Below the pieces are notes generated by a model. It saw nothing but the letters and a program-made list of their open reading frames with translations, did no database searches and was not told the origin of the DNA. The position numbers and the translations under genes are program-made. Positions 1 to 16,889 of a stretch of DNA of 55,000 nucleotides are shown piece by piece. Numbering within the stretch: position 1 is the stretch's first letter; each line of letters starts with the position of its first letter. The stretch lies in assembly GCF_964340395.1 (NCBI RefSeq), contig NC_135551.1, positions 24,028,503 to 24,083,502 on the forward strand, in the 5' to 3' direction. Source of the stretch: Glandiceps talaboti. Taxonomy: Eukaryota; Hemichordata; Enteropneusta; Spengelidae.

Positions 1-2209
1 GAATTAGAAAAAAAGGTACAACATCACTGTTTGTAGATTGCAACCTCACAAGTGCGTATCTGAGCGCAAATTATGCTGTACTAGTATTGCTGAAATTCTC
101 AGTTTCCAAACAGGGCGTGTTGTCAGACTTTCCATTGGCCAGTGAGTATATCACTAGACGCCACAATCTGTCTAATATTTGAGACATGTTAGGCGATCGA
201 TATGCCAATATCACGGTTTTGCAGCAACCATATGAACCTCACAAATCTATATACCAGTACTGTACACCTCGTTTCGCTTCAGTGAAAAGTGTGCATTTTC
301 TGGTTCACTTAAAGGGTCTTTTGATATTCATCACTGACTTAGTAGGTAAACAATGGCGAACCACCTGTTGTTTGCTGGCTTTGCTATACTATACTTTCGG
401 ACGACGTGGCATTGTTAGTCACTCGGTCTATCTGCAGGTTTGTCACACACATACCCTCTCTTTCTCTTTTCATATAGTACTCCTCAGTTCTTTCAACATT
501 TATCTACATATCGAGGGGCATCATTTGATAATTACCATTTCGCAGTAATATATGAGATAGCGTGCCGTCATCGCAGATATATTGTGTATGGGCTGAGCGT
601 TGAATTGAAATACGATTCATAAAAACAAAGTGACAGTTCGACTCTGTCAGTCTAGTCCTGTAAACAGCGTAGACCTACGGAACATATGATCCTGGCAATA
701 CCGTGATTGTCGACAGAGTTTCGACTTCCTTGGTCTGCAAGCAGGACTAGACTCTGTCAAGTAAGATTGCTCTTGGAGACGTGGCATTGATCATGAGTTG
801 AATACTTCGGTTACAATGCCCCACACAGATTCGCTGAATATCACCCAACCAATATTTATTACAATTCAGCGACCCGTTCTGAATCCGTCTTTACATATGT
901 GTGTATTGTCACGTTGTTAAAATATCCCGGCCGACAGATTCTGTGGAGAGGTAGCCTGTACTACTAGCTGAATCTGACTCCTTAACACTGTGATAGTGAT
1001 AGTGAACGAGTGATAGTGAATGTGATAGTGAACGAGTAACACGGATGCAACAGAGTCGCGGATTCAGCCAGTAAACAGGCTAAGGGACTCCCGGGATCAA
1101 CAATGCTAGGAGAGGGCATTGAGGTATACTAGGGGAGGGGGAACAACAAGCCTAGCTAGGAGAGAGGTTTGGCGGTATATGAAGAGAGGGCACAACAAGG
1201 AGAAAAAATGCCAATACACAACTGAAATGTCAACCCAAAATCAAAAACACGAAAGTTTCATACAGAACGTAAATATGAAAGATTGTGGGGGTGGGGGTGG
1301 GGGTGTGTGGGGGGAGTTGTACACCTGTGACCACATTCCCTCTATCACTGTATGTCAAGGCCTATAACTCTTAAAATGATGATTTGCAATTGTGTGATGC
1401 ACTAATTAAACTTCCAATATGAACTCAAGATACTGCAGGTTTCCATGGAAACTGTAAGATGTGTACAACTGGTTCTGATCATGCCACTTCGCCCGCAAGA
1501 CGTTTCGTTCAAAACGGTTCACTGCAGAAGGCATTCTTCCTCTTCGCTGGATTGGTATTTGGTTGCTTAGCAATGAGATTGGTAAGTTCAATATATAGTA
1601 CCCGACCAAGGTATGTTTTAGGATTTCAAATTTGATGGCAACTGTGAGAACAACAATAGTTTGGTGTTCAACATTGAAGACGAAGTCAAGCTACATAATT
1701 TAGATCCATATACCACAATGGTTAGAGATATAGAAATGGTGTCTATATCAGGTTAAGGTTATACAACGAACTGATTTGAATAAACATCGAAGAAAGTGCC
1801 TCATTGGACAAGATCATTTTACTGTCTCGATCTGAACTACAGTATATTCAACCAACAACTAGAAAGTATTATAGGCCCTATATCACATTATGACGTGTTT
1901 GTGTGTGTGTGTGTGTGTTTGTTTGTTTGTTTGTTTGTTTGTTTGTTTGTGTGTGTGTGTGTGTGTGTGTTTAATTTCATTCACTTTTAACACAATACCT
2001 ACAGAGAGGTTTATTATATACGTTTCATACTAGTTGAACTGTGCGTTGAATGGTCAAATTGTCATGTGATTATTGTTGTATTTTTGTAATATCCTTCTCC
2101 ACTCTCAATAAATACATTTTATAATTATGATAAATGTGTTCCGATTAATTACATTTAAAATTGGAGGTAAAATGGACTCCCATATCAAAAGTAGCCCCAA
2201 ATCTGTCAT
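1..2209. other. Upstream intergenic region, no gene seen
   Basis: No open frame here resembles a known protein or shows a chain of splice sites. Visible structure is limited to an imperfect inverted repeat at about 632-760 (AGTCTAGTCCTG and its complement CAGGACTAGACT), a small array of GATAGTGA-type units at about 990-1035, a G-rich stretch near 1285-1312 and a GT/GTTT microsatellite at 1896-1971. The last part presumably contains the promoter and 5' UTR of the HINT2-like gene, but I see no clear TATA box. Confidence 0.5.
1896..1971. repeat. (GT)n(GTTT)n(GT)n compound microsatellite
   Basis: Direct reading shows GT dinucleotides, then about eight GTTT units, then GT again. It lies about 240 bases upstream of the HINT2-like coding start. 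Confidence 0.95.
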
Positions 2210-7199
<4,990 letters not shown>

Positions 7200-10100
7200 A
7201 CTCAGCACGGATTTCATGATGTATATTATTGGTGCTTATCATTGGGGAAACGAGTGAATTTTCAGACTGCTTCAAAAATAGAGACTATTCGGTAGAGATG
7301 TTGTGATAGTGGAGATGAAAAATAACAAACTGGTAGTTTATGCAATGGACACTTCAGGTTTTATAACTTGGTCAAAACTGAAATGGAAGAATAATCAGGG
7401 TTCTCTACAGGGTAGTTTTAAAGTGTACATTCAACCATATGGGCTTCTGTTTACTGATTTTAGGAAAGTGTCATGATTATAGAACATAAAGAAAATATAA
7501 ACACCATACAAATGGACCTGTAACACTAACACTAACATTAACACGCCATATTTAGTTCTGTATAGTCAACCATTTAACAGGCACCACAGAAGTGAAATGA
7601 AATGAAATGGATATCAAATTAATGGCATTCAGTATCAGAAACAGGAAAATGTACATGTGTTTGAGAAATTTGACAAGTTTTGTAAAGATTATCCAGTTGG
7701 AGAAGTACAGTACATTATAGTAGTTGTACAACAGCCAATGAAATCAATCAATCAAATTTCTATAGCGCTGATTTCCAGAGCAATGTTCTGTTCAGTAGCA
7801 ATGAATGGCTAAAGCACACCATAGGCTTTGGTGAACAAATAAGTCTTCAGTTTTGTTTTGGAAAAATCTAGGCTAGAGGCTTGTCATATTTGAATTACTC
7901 TGGATGTCTATAGGCAGAGAAGGATGACTCTTAAGAGTGTGGTGTGAAGCACATAATTGGTGGCTGTATACGTACATGCACATGACGTTCAAGGTATTGG
8001 AGAAATGTTGAAGAATTTACAAAGTGTTTCTGTATCATAATTTTTTCGGAAATAACGGGAAAGTTTAGATAGCTCTCATTATGACATACAGTTTTATATA
8101 GTTTGTGATTATATATCCAATCAATAGTACTATTTCCTCTAATGTCCTACACGGTAGATGTCTTTGACTAATTTTAAAGAAATCTAATTTCTCAAAACTT
8201 TTTTGGATTTGGGCCTATGACTAATTCTATTACAAATATCATTAAAGGAAAATGCACTGAGTATTCACCTTTGTGTTTTGGAGCCAAGACTATTATTTGT
8301 GACATTTAGCCAAATTGCATGCAGTATTTGTCCTTATTCTATTGTGTAGTTATCTCGGTGTCTGTGACAGTGTACTTCATCATCACCTAGTCTTGCAACC
8401 AATGAGATGTGCCAACCCTGTCATCCTAATATTATTATTAGGTAACTGTAATGATATCTCTTTTTTTTTTTAGAAGGATTGGGGCTTATGTTAGTTGTGT
8501 TGCAAATAACATTAAAACAAAATGCTATGTTCACATTTGGAGCAAAGACAGCACTAGTGACATTTCTCTTAGTCACATTACTGATAACAAGTGCAGTGTT
8601 CATGTTTGCATTTATGAGCAAAGAAACCATTATTTGCTGTTTATCTCAGTAGTCTTATTATTATTATAAGATAAATAACTTTAGTTATGAAACATCTCAG
8701 AACAATCGCTATCATGTTATGTAACTACATATTTTTGAAAAATTGAACGACGAAAAAAATTGTCTTCAATTTTTTGGGGTATCTTTTGTCAAGAAGTATA
8801 AATTTTGAAATTCTTAATGTTGTGGAACTACATATGCTTTATGGGGCCTCAGAAGGACATTATTTTAATAATAAAATGGAAAAAAAAGTTATTTGAGTCT
8901 GGTGTGTGAATTTCTTTACTGTAGTTTCAGCTGTTGTGAGTCTAAAACTGAATCTGAGTTTTTTTTGTCCATGTAAATGTATTGTGAAAAATGCCATTAG
9001 AAATGATCTTAGTTTTGCAATTCTTGTGATTTGCACTGCACTAAATATCAGAGCCTTACAACCTACATCTGGTAGGCATGGACTGATCTCAACCAAACCT
9101 GGCACAAATGTCAGGTACTATAGTCTGCTTATGCATATCACTTTGACTCTTGACCTTTATGATATTGGTCAAATGACAGCCATATGTATCAGAAATATTT
9201 ATGTTTTGTCACCAGTTCTTGAAGTTTAATAGAGACCTCATTTGAGTGTCTACACCCATGCTTTCCATAATGAGCTTCATAATGAGACTTTTGACCTTGA
9301 CATCTGTGTTCAAGGACAAATGAGTGTTAATGTGTTAATGTAAAATGCTGAAATCCATGGACTGGTTCCAACCAAATCTGGCACAACTGTCAGATGCTGC
9401 AGTCCATATATGTACATCACTTTATTTCATGACCTTAGCAATGTCGAATAGCAGCAATATTGTAAGTTGAAACATTGATGATTCAATGAAGACTGGTTCA
9501 TGTTACCACAAGTACAATTACTTAATTAATTAAGAGCAAATATGGGCATTATTGCCAGTGAAGCAGAACATCATTACAAAAATATAGAGAAATCTCTCAA
9601 AAAAGATATGAATTATTGAAATTTAATGTTAATTCAAAGATAAAATTTACAAGCCTCTCCTTTGTAATATATTTGCATTACAATGGTAAACATTGAATAA
9701 CATTTGGCAATACAGATTTATGCATATATCTAATTTCATATTTTTTTACAAGTTTCCTATAAAAGACAACATATATCATTGGTAAAATTTAAAAATTTGC
9801 ATAGAAGAGAAACAGAATGATAATATATTTACATACTATGCAGTCAATTTCGGCAAGCATTGCCAGAACTGCAACTAACATTTTTATATTTGATACTATG
9901 TATAATAATGGGTAGATAATGACAAAACTTTAGACATACTCATTACAACACAAAATGCAAATAACGTAATATAATATTATTACCATTGAAGTTTGGTATG
10001 TGTAATGTGTGAGTGATAACAATGAGTTACATTAAATCATATTTTATTTTCAATTGTAATAAGTCAGTACGTCTGAAATGCTGTCCTCGGTTAATGATGT

Positions 10101-10340
10101 CAAGATAGAACTATGTATATGGTACACAGTTTTGGCAAAGTCTGATGAAACTGGCTGTAACTTTCTATTACTGTGTATGGTACATTACACCAAACATCTG
10201 GTTTTCACCTCAACTTATTATTTGCTAAGAATCTTTCGGTTGATATTCTCAGCCATCATACCAAACGGTACAGTTATGCTAATTAATGGTACTTGTCATG
10301 CAATAAGCCTATCAATGTGACAATTCCAACAGGGAATAAA
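7200..10340. other. Intergenic region between convergent HINT2-like and PDE10A-like genes
   Basis: Probable 3' UTRs of both genes plus old repeats; no coding exon recognised. A SINE-type tail fragment begins at about 7737. Diverged direct repeats are visible: about 8205-8300 against 8475-8580, and about 9060-9180 against 9345-9445 (shared phrases such as CCATGGACTG, CAACCAAA, TGGCACAA). An AATAAA on the minus strand at about 10043-10048 is a possible PDE10A poly(A) signal, roughly 300 bases after the stop. Confidence 0.5.
7737..7930 (-). repeat. SINE/retroelement 3' fragment with (GATT)n tail
   Basis: It starts on the plus strand with repeated AATC units, then TTTCTATAGCGCTGATTTCC, then a segment matching the complement of 24700-24855 (AACAAATAAGTCTTC, GTTTTGTTTTG). 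Read on the minus strand it ends in a short GATT repeat, as many non-LTR-derived elements do. It is a truncated copy. Confidence 0.55.
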
Positions 10341-13300
10341 CTAACTGGTGTTATTCTTCGCAACCCTGGATGTTTCAATTTCCCACATAGTTGAATTCTT
10401 GCCATCTACCAACTGCTGCCATTGTTGCATATTGTCCCTGATAAGAAATACACAAAACACATAGAAATCATATCTACATGGGTACATCGTATTATTCACT
10501 AGTAACAATATTCCACTCGGTTGAGTAATGGATAGCACATTAATAACCAGTACCTGCAATAGCTTTCATGCTAGAGGCTCAAAATAGAATAAGAAGGTCA
10601 ACTTACTCTCATGAATGCCTATACTATAGAAATGCGTGTGGGGCGACAGTTATGTGTCGGCCAAGAAATTGAGTGTTGGTTATTTTTATGTGCCTAGGCA
10701 GCGATATTCTATTTCAGGTACTGAGAATTGCAAAGCAGTGATTTTGGGTTGTGTTTCTGTTATTCTCTCGACTTAGAGTCTATAATAAAGCTCATTAATA
10801 ATAATTAAACAGAAGATTATTAGAGTTTTAGTTCAAGAAAGATGAGAGTACACGACATACAAAAGTTTTCATAATCAATCATGGATATATACAATAAAGA
10901 GTACAAGCATTTTAAAGATCACATTCATGTACAATAGGGAACTTGCAATACAGACTGAGCATGCTCAGATGCAAAGGACTATGGGATCATATGTGGTTAT
11001 CGTAATACCTCATCAGGAGCTATCGATAAAATAAACCTCCCACAATGGTCAGGGCAACTATGAATTGATCATTTGTGGTTAAAAACAATGTAACATTACT
11101 GTTTACAATACTATTTGATTAGTATTTATTATCACATTTCCCATGATGCAACATTCAACATGGCAGGTTTGCAAGTTCCCTATTATATATCATCAACACA
11201 AAGTTTGAGTGTGGCTTAGTATATATACACTTACTTGGTGTTCTGCAGTAGAGGAGCTGTGTGTGGTAATATATCAGCAAGTGTGGTGTACAATGGCAAA
11301 CAAAAGATTTTGATGAAATTCACCTGTAATGTAAATTTATGTAAGAGATGATGAAAGTTTGGAAAGGAGAGGAATTACCATTATACCATAAATTTTTAGC
11401 TAAGGTTTGGGGACTTCAATAACAGAGAGAAGAAATCTGGTAAAAATTGCATAAATTGATTAGGAACCCTGGTAAAATTGTGAATGCAGGTAGACATAAC
11501 TGACTTACCGCCATTAGAAGAACATAGTTATTGTACCACTTAGTTTCAGATCATGTTTACAATTACATTGCAATGCTTAGACAAGGTATAGCAATCCATA
11601 ATGGTGGTACATCAATGAAATAATCTATTTCTGCTTTCCTTTACGGATAAGATATTTAATTATGAACTTAATATGCATATTAGTAAAGGAAAAGTATATT
11701 TAGCTTCTACAATTTTAAAAATATGAACACTAATGAAAAGCAGGAATCATTTTATTGTGGAAAGATTGGCATTTTAATGTGTTTACCTGATCTTTTGGCA
11801 AGTTGTCTTCATTTTCTCGGTCCATCATTGGCAGTGGCTGCTCACCCCTTTTCTTTTCCTCATCGCCCTAGCAGGTAAAGAAAATTTGTTAAAACAAACA
11901 CAGTTTCTGTGTAGAGAACATATTACGGTTTGTATATTAGTGAAAAGGCCACATCTAGCCTCGGATTGTTCCAAAATAAGTTTAAAGACAGTACATATCA
12001 AATACTAAACTGGCAATGGAAGCAAATTCTAAAGTTCTATATATAATAAAAGTATTGTCATCATAGCTGTAGACAGCCTTTATCATAAGTTTTACTTTAG
12101 GCTATATAAAAAAGTTGTTTGGTTCTGGTTACCCGACCTCACCTAGTTGTTCATGCCAACCCTAAACTTTTTTATGTATTCGAGAAAAATAATAATAAAA
12201 TCAGGAAAATCATGAAGTCTTGCAAGAAATAATGGGTGCGGAAACTGACGTCAACTTAAATAGACAAAATAAAACTATTCTTCTAATCTGTAATGGCTGT
12301 ACATCTGATAGGAAGAAATAAATAGCACAGAGACCATTTGGAAAACAATGGAAAACCTGAACTAGACACTGACACATGACAAAAAAATGACAAAATAAAA
12401 TAAAAAATCTATGTTCCTCACCTATTTTAAAATTGAATGTAATCAGAACCACACAATTTTTTTTTACGCCTTACAATAAATATTATAAATTAAAGCTTAC
12501 ACAAAAACAGTTTCAAGAAGAAGCGTATGAAAGAGTTTATTTTCTAATTTGGAGAAACTATAAAATTTCTATTTCTTCGATAATCTACTCATCTTGCAAG
12601 ATTCTAAGGCCACTGACAGAGTTTTCTTGTACTTCACAATCTGCATATAACTCGCATTCTCTCAAGTCAGACCATATTTTTCCACTTAGATGGTGCCGAA
12701 AAATAGACTATGGTTTACAATGATGATAACTCAATAAAAGCATTTCATTGGAAATTACACTCCATGAAAACTAAAGTAGTCCACTGCATCACAGCCGGCA
12801 GCCCTACCTGTGTATAGAATTCCTTATAGATTTCATTCACGATTTTTCTGGCAACAGGCCATAATTTTGCCGCAGCATTCAAATCACACGCTGTCATCAT
12901 AATGGTTTGTACTTTACTCCTAGAAACATGGAAAAACGGTTTTGAGTTCTTTGTAATGGCAAACATACCTGTGCATAGAATTCCTCATAGATCTTAGCCA
13001 CTGTTTTGCGCTGAACTGGCCAAGACTTTGCCACAGCACATAAATCACATGCTGTCATCATTAAGGCATGCAATTTGCCCCTGAAAACATGGAAACAGAT
13101 TTCTAAGTTCTTACAGCATGGAATCATAAAATCAAAGCTGTAGTGTATTGCCAACTATACTTCTTTAAGCTTTTTGTAAAAGAAATATAATTTAACATCC
13201 AAAACTGAATGCACTGATGATAAACTTAACAGTTTCACAGAAGCTGATGATTAGCTGGGTAATGAAATTTTTTTTAAGTCTTAGAAATATATTCATTCCT

Positions 13301-13513
13301 TGTATTAGGAAAAAATTATGAAATTTAAAGGAAATATCATTTATGATACAGTGAAACTTTGTGGCTTAAAATCAATTGTTGACTGAAGATTAGATAGTAA
13401 GATAGATTAGTCTGGGAAGCAAATTATTGACATACTAGTACTCAGTTTCATGAAAAGGCTTCATGTGACATGAAACTGATGTCTCACCAGTTTTTGTTTT
13501 ATGATATATATAT

Positions 13514-13588
<75 letters not shown>

Positions 13589-13699
13589 TAGTATATATAA
13601 AATATGATCAATAGTTTATATATATACATATATATATTATATATATATATATATATATATTAAATATGGATTATATTTTACAATATATGACAATAGTAA

Positions 13700-13793
<94 letters not shown>

Positions 13794-14640
13794 TTACTAT
13801 TGTCATATATTGTAAAATATAATCCATAGTTGATAAGTGCATGTATGTAGTTGCATGACTTGTTCACCTGTGTTCTATGTTGTTCAAATTTAAGCTTTCA
13901 TCTAGACACAGTTGTGCCACATCTCTCTGATTTGGTAGGAAATTAGCCAAGTCAGTTGCAAGGATGTAATGACGGATATATCCCAATACCTATGGAATAT
14001 ACACCAAAAGATAAAACACTTTAGTATTATTTACATATTGCAAGCTTTAGTAAGGATATACACATACTTGCAGTAAATTATAGTAACTAGTGAGCACCAC
14101 AAAAGTGTGAGAAACTGTAACATGAACACCTATCTTGTTTAAATTGTGGAACTGGGAACTTTGTCCCTTTGTCTCACCTGTCACAGTAACAAGTTTGTCC
14201 CTCTCACCTGTCACAATAACAAGTTTGTCCCTCTCTGCCTGTCACAATAACATCCCTTTGTCTCACCTATCACAATAATGTTATCCCCCTCACATCTCAC
14301 AATAACTTTGCCCCCCCCCCTCACATCTCACAGTAACTTACTTTGTCCCCCTCATTTCTCACAATAACTTTGTCCCCCTCATTTCTCACAATAACAACTT
14401 GTCCCACTCACCTGTTTGTATTCATCAGAAGAGAGATGATCATAGAGATTGTGTCCGTCTTGCTGCAGTATGGTCACAGTTTGATTAAAGTGGTGTTGTT
14501 CCATTATTGATGTTGAGTACAATGAGGCTAGTGGGGTTTCATATTTAAGCATAAATTGGTTAGTTAAGCCATGGTGGTCCAAATCATGGCAAATGCATGC
14601 TATCATCAAGGCTTGTCGCTACAAGAAAACAAAATAATCC

Positions 14641-14683
<43 letters not shown>

Positions 14684-16889
14684 TTCGTCGTCGTCGTCGT
14701 CGTCGTCGTCATCATCATCATCATCATCATCTTCTTATTCTTCGAAACTGCTCTCACCAGCATCACCACCCTTATCATTATCTCCTCCCACTATCTTAAC
14801 ATCTTTATTTATTTATAACCACAATATACACACGTAACAATCTGGAATACTTATATGGAATTTATTCGTAACAATATGTGCATGTAAGAATCTGGATTCT
14901 TTTGATGGAAATGCCTTCATTTTCAGCATTATGTTTTCACTGACTACTTTACCCAACCATTCTTGAAACACAAAATATTGCAATAAACAGGAAGGAAAAT
15001 ATTTGTCTAGAAGGATAGCGTGATACGTGCTGAAAAATTTGCTTCCATTTGATGTTGAAATTTAAGAGTGTTTCTAAATGAAAATGATATATTATGTCTG
15101 GGTGATCATTCAATTTTGACCTAATCAAGTCACATTTACTTTAAACAGGAGAAAACAAAGAGGTTATAATTTGCTATCAAAATTTTACTACTAATATTAT
15201 TTACTTGTATATGCACCATCATACATGTGACAACACCTCCAGCCCTCAGGTGCTTTGGGCATAGTCCAACAAAGAGGCTACTATTACAAATCATGCAATT
15301 CCACTTGTTATCCCTATACAATATTCCATATCAATGTTTCATACCTCCAATCCAGTGAACAAATCTGGTTTTCCTTTAAGTATGAGATACATACAGTGTG
15401 CAACGTTGAATGCATGCCACCAGTTGTGGTAGGGAACATTCCGGTAATTCTTCCTTACAGTGAGAGTGAAGCGTACCAACTTGGAAGTGTCAAAGCTGTA
15501 CAAATATACATTAATATAGGTTACTCAGAACTGAAACACTACTTCATTGGTGTATTTCTTTAGTGTCACTTATCAAAGTACTAAAATCTATCAAACCGCA
15601 ATTCCTGTCCAGCAGGGAATAATTTCATCAATATCTAAAATAACACAATATTTTATTACGGATAACATTAAATAATATGAATTAATGGAAATAACAAAGC
15701 CATAGCAGCTCAATTTTTGAAGGCTTATATGTTTATCATTTTTATCATGATTATGTCGTATCGTATTGTTCTACATTTATATCTGCATGTATGTTTTTGT
15801 CTTGTTAGTTGTTTTTATATTTTTAACAACATACATCGTATTTAAAATTACTCATTATGGTTAATAAAGTATTCTAATCTAATCTAATTTTACTTGTTGG
15901 TGACACAAGTTGAACCCTTCTACTTTCTTTTATGTAGGATTCCAATAAATACTTGCAGGTCATGGGATAATAAGGCAGGTTTGAGGAGGAGGGACTTCAC
16001 ATGTATACATATATGTAGATGACTGTGTATATATATGCCTGGAGTCTGGACAGGATCAGACCTGTTATCTGGTGTTATCAAATGATTATCAATTCACAGC
16101 AGTGTTACAGTGCACAAGTCTTCATCATTAATGAATCATTATAATTGTTATCTTAGAAACTATGGTGTTTTATTATATTATGATATTAACAGTAATTAAA
16201 ACTATTCATACTAAAGAGATACTTACCAGGCTTCACCAAACAAGTCATGAATGGTGGCAATGAATAAAGGGCATAGTCCTCTACTGCTCACAGATGTATA
16301 ATCAAAAATGTAACTGCAATGAGACATAATTTATTTATGAATTTAACTAAATCAAAGTAAAGTAAGTCTTTGTCAGGGCCATGAAAAGTGATGCTACTAA
16401 CACTATCTGCTTTTTATGTCTTGTTAAAACAAAGATTGCAAGACAGTGTAAAATGTAAAATCATCTGAACACAGATAGGAACCATACAGTCACATAGACC
16501 TAAACTATGAAAGCCATTGCTAGCCAGCCTCTGCTTGGCAGTGTTTAAGGGGGCTAACAACCAGCATGAAAGCCAATTGCATGGCCACTTTGGAACATGA
16601 GGACTGATTCACTAAACTTTAACATCAAGATCATTGCCTGGAGAGTGCACTACACCTTACATTTTCTGAATGATTCTTATGCATTTGTGTGAAAGTTTTA
16701 TGTAGTGTACACAAACCTAATAAAAGTATGGGAAAGCGGGGAATCTTACCGATCAAAGTCATTAGGTAGCTTTACTTTAATGTTCCTCATTAACCAATCC
16801 TTCTCATCTTCAGCAGACACAGTGTGATAGGATAATTTATCAAAAGCTACCTTCAAGAGACCCTCAGAGTGTCTGATAGCACTGTAGAT
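10341..16889 (-). CDS. PDE10A: PDE10A-like HD catalytic domain exons (E17-E25)
   Basis: Residues about 435-795. E19 has [20 protein letters not shown]: the first His is the expected proton donor and the second a metal ligand. E20 has the HD pair in [13 protein letters not shown]22 supplies the last metal-ligand Asp in MMTACDL. At the E23/E24 junction DQ-VNFIKIF keeps the purine-selective glutamine, with Asn where human has Gly. E25 ends [12 protein letters not shown] plus a short polar tail. All catalytic residues I can place are present, so an active enzyme is expected. Confidence 0.92.

Noticed and set aside
1796-1990. 64-codon frame over the GT/GTTT microsatellite
   Set aside because: It is mostly microsatellite translation (Cys-Val and Leu-Phe-Val repeats).
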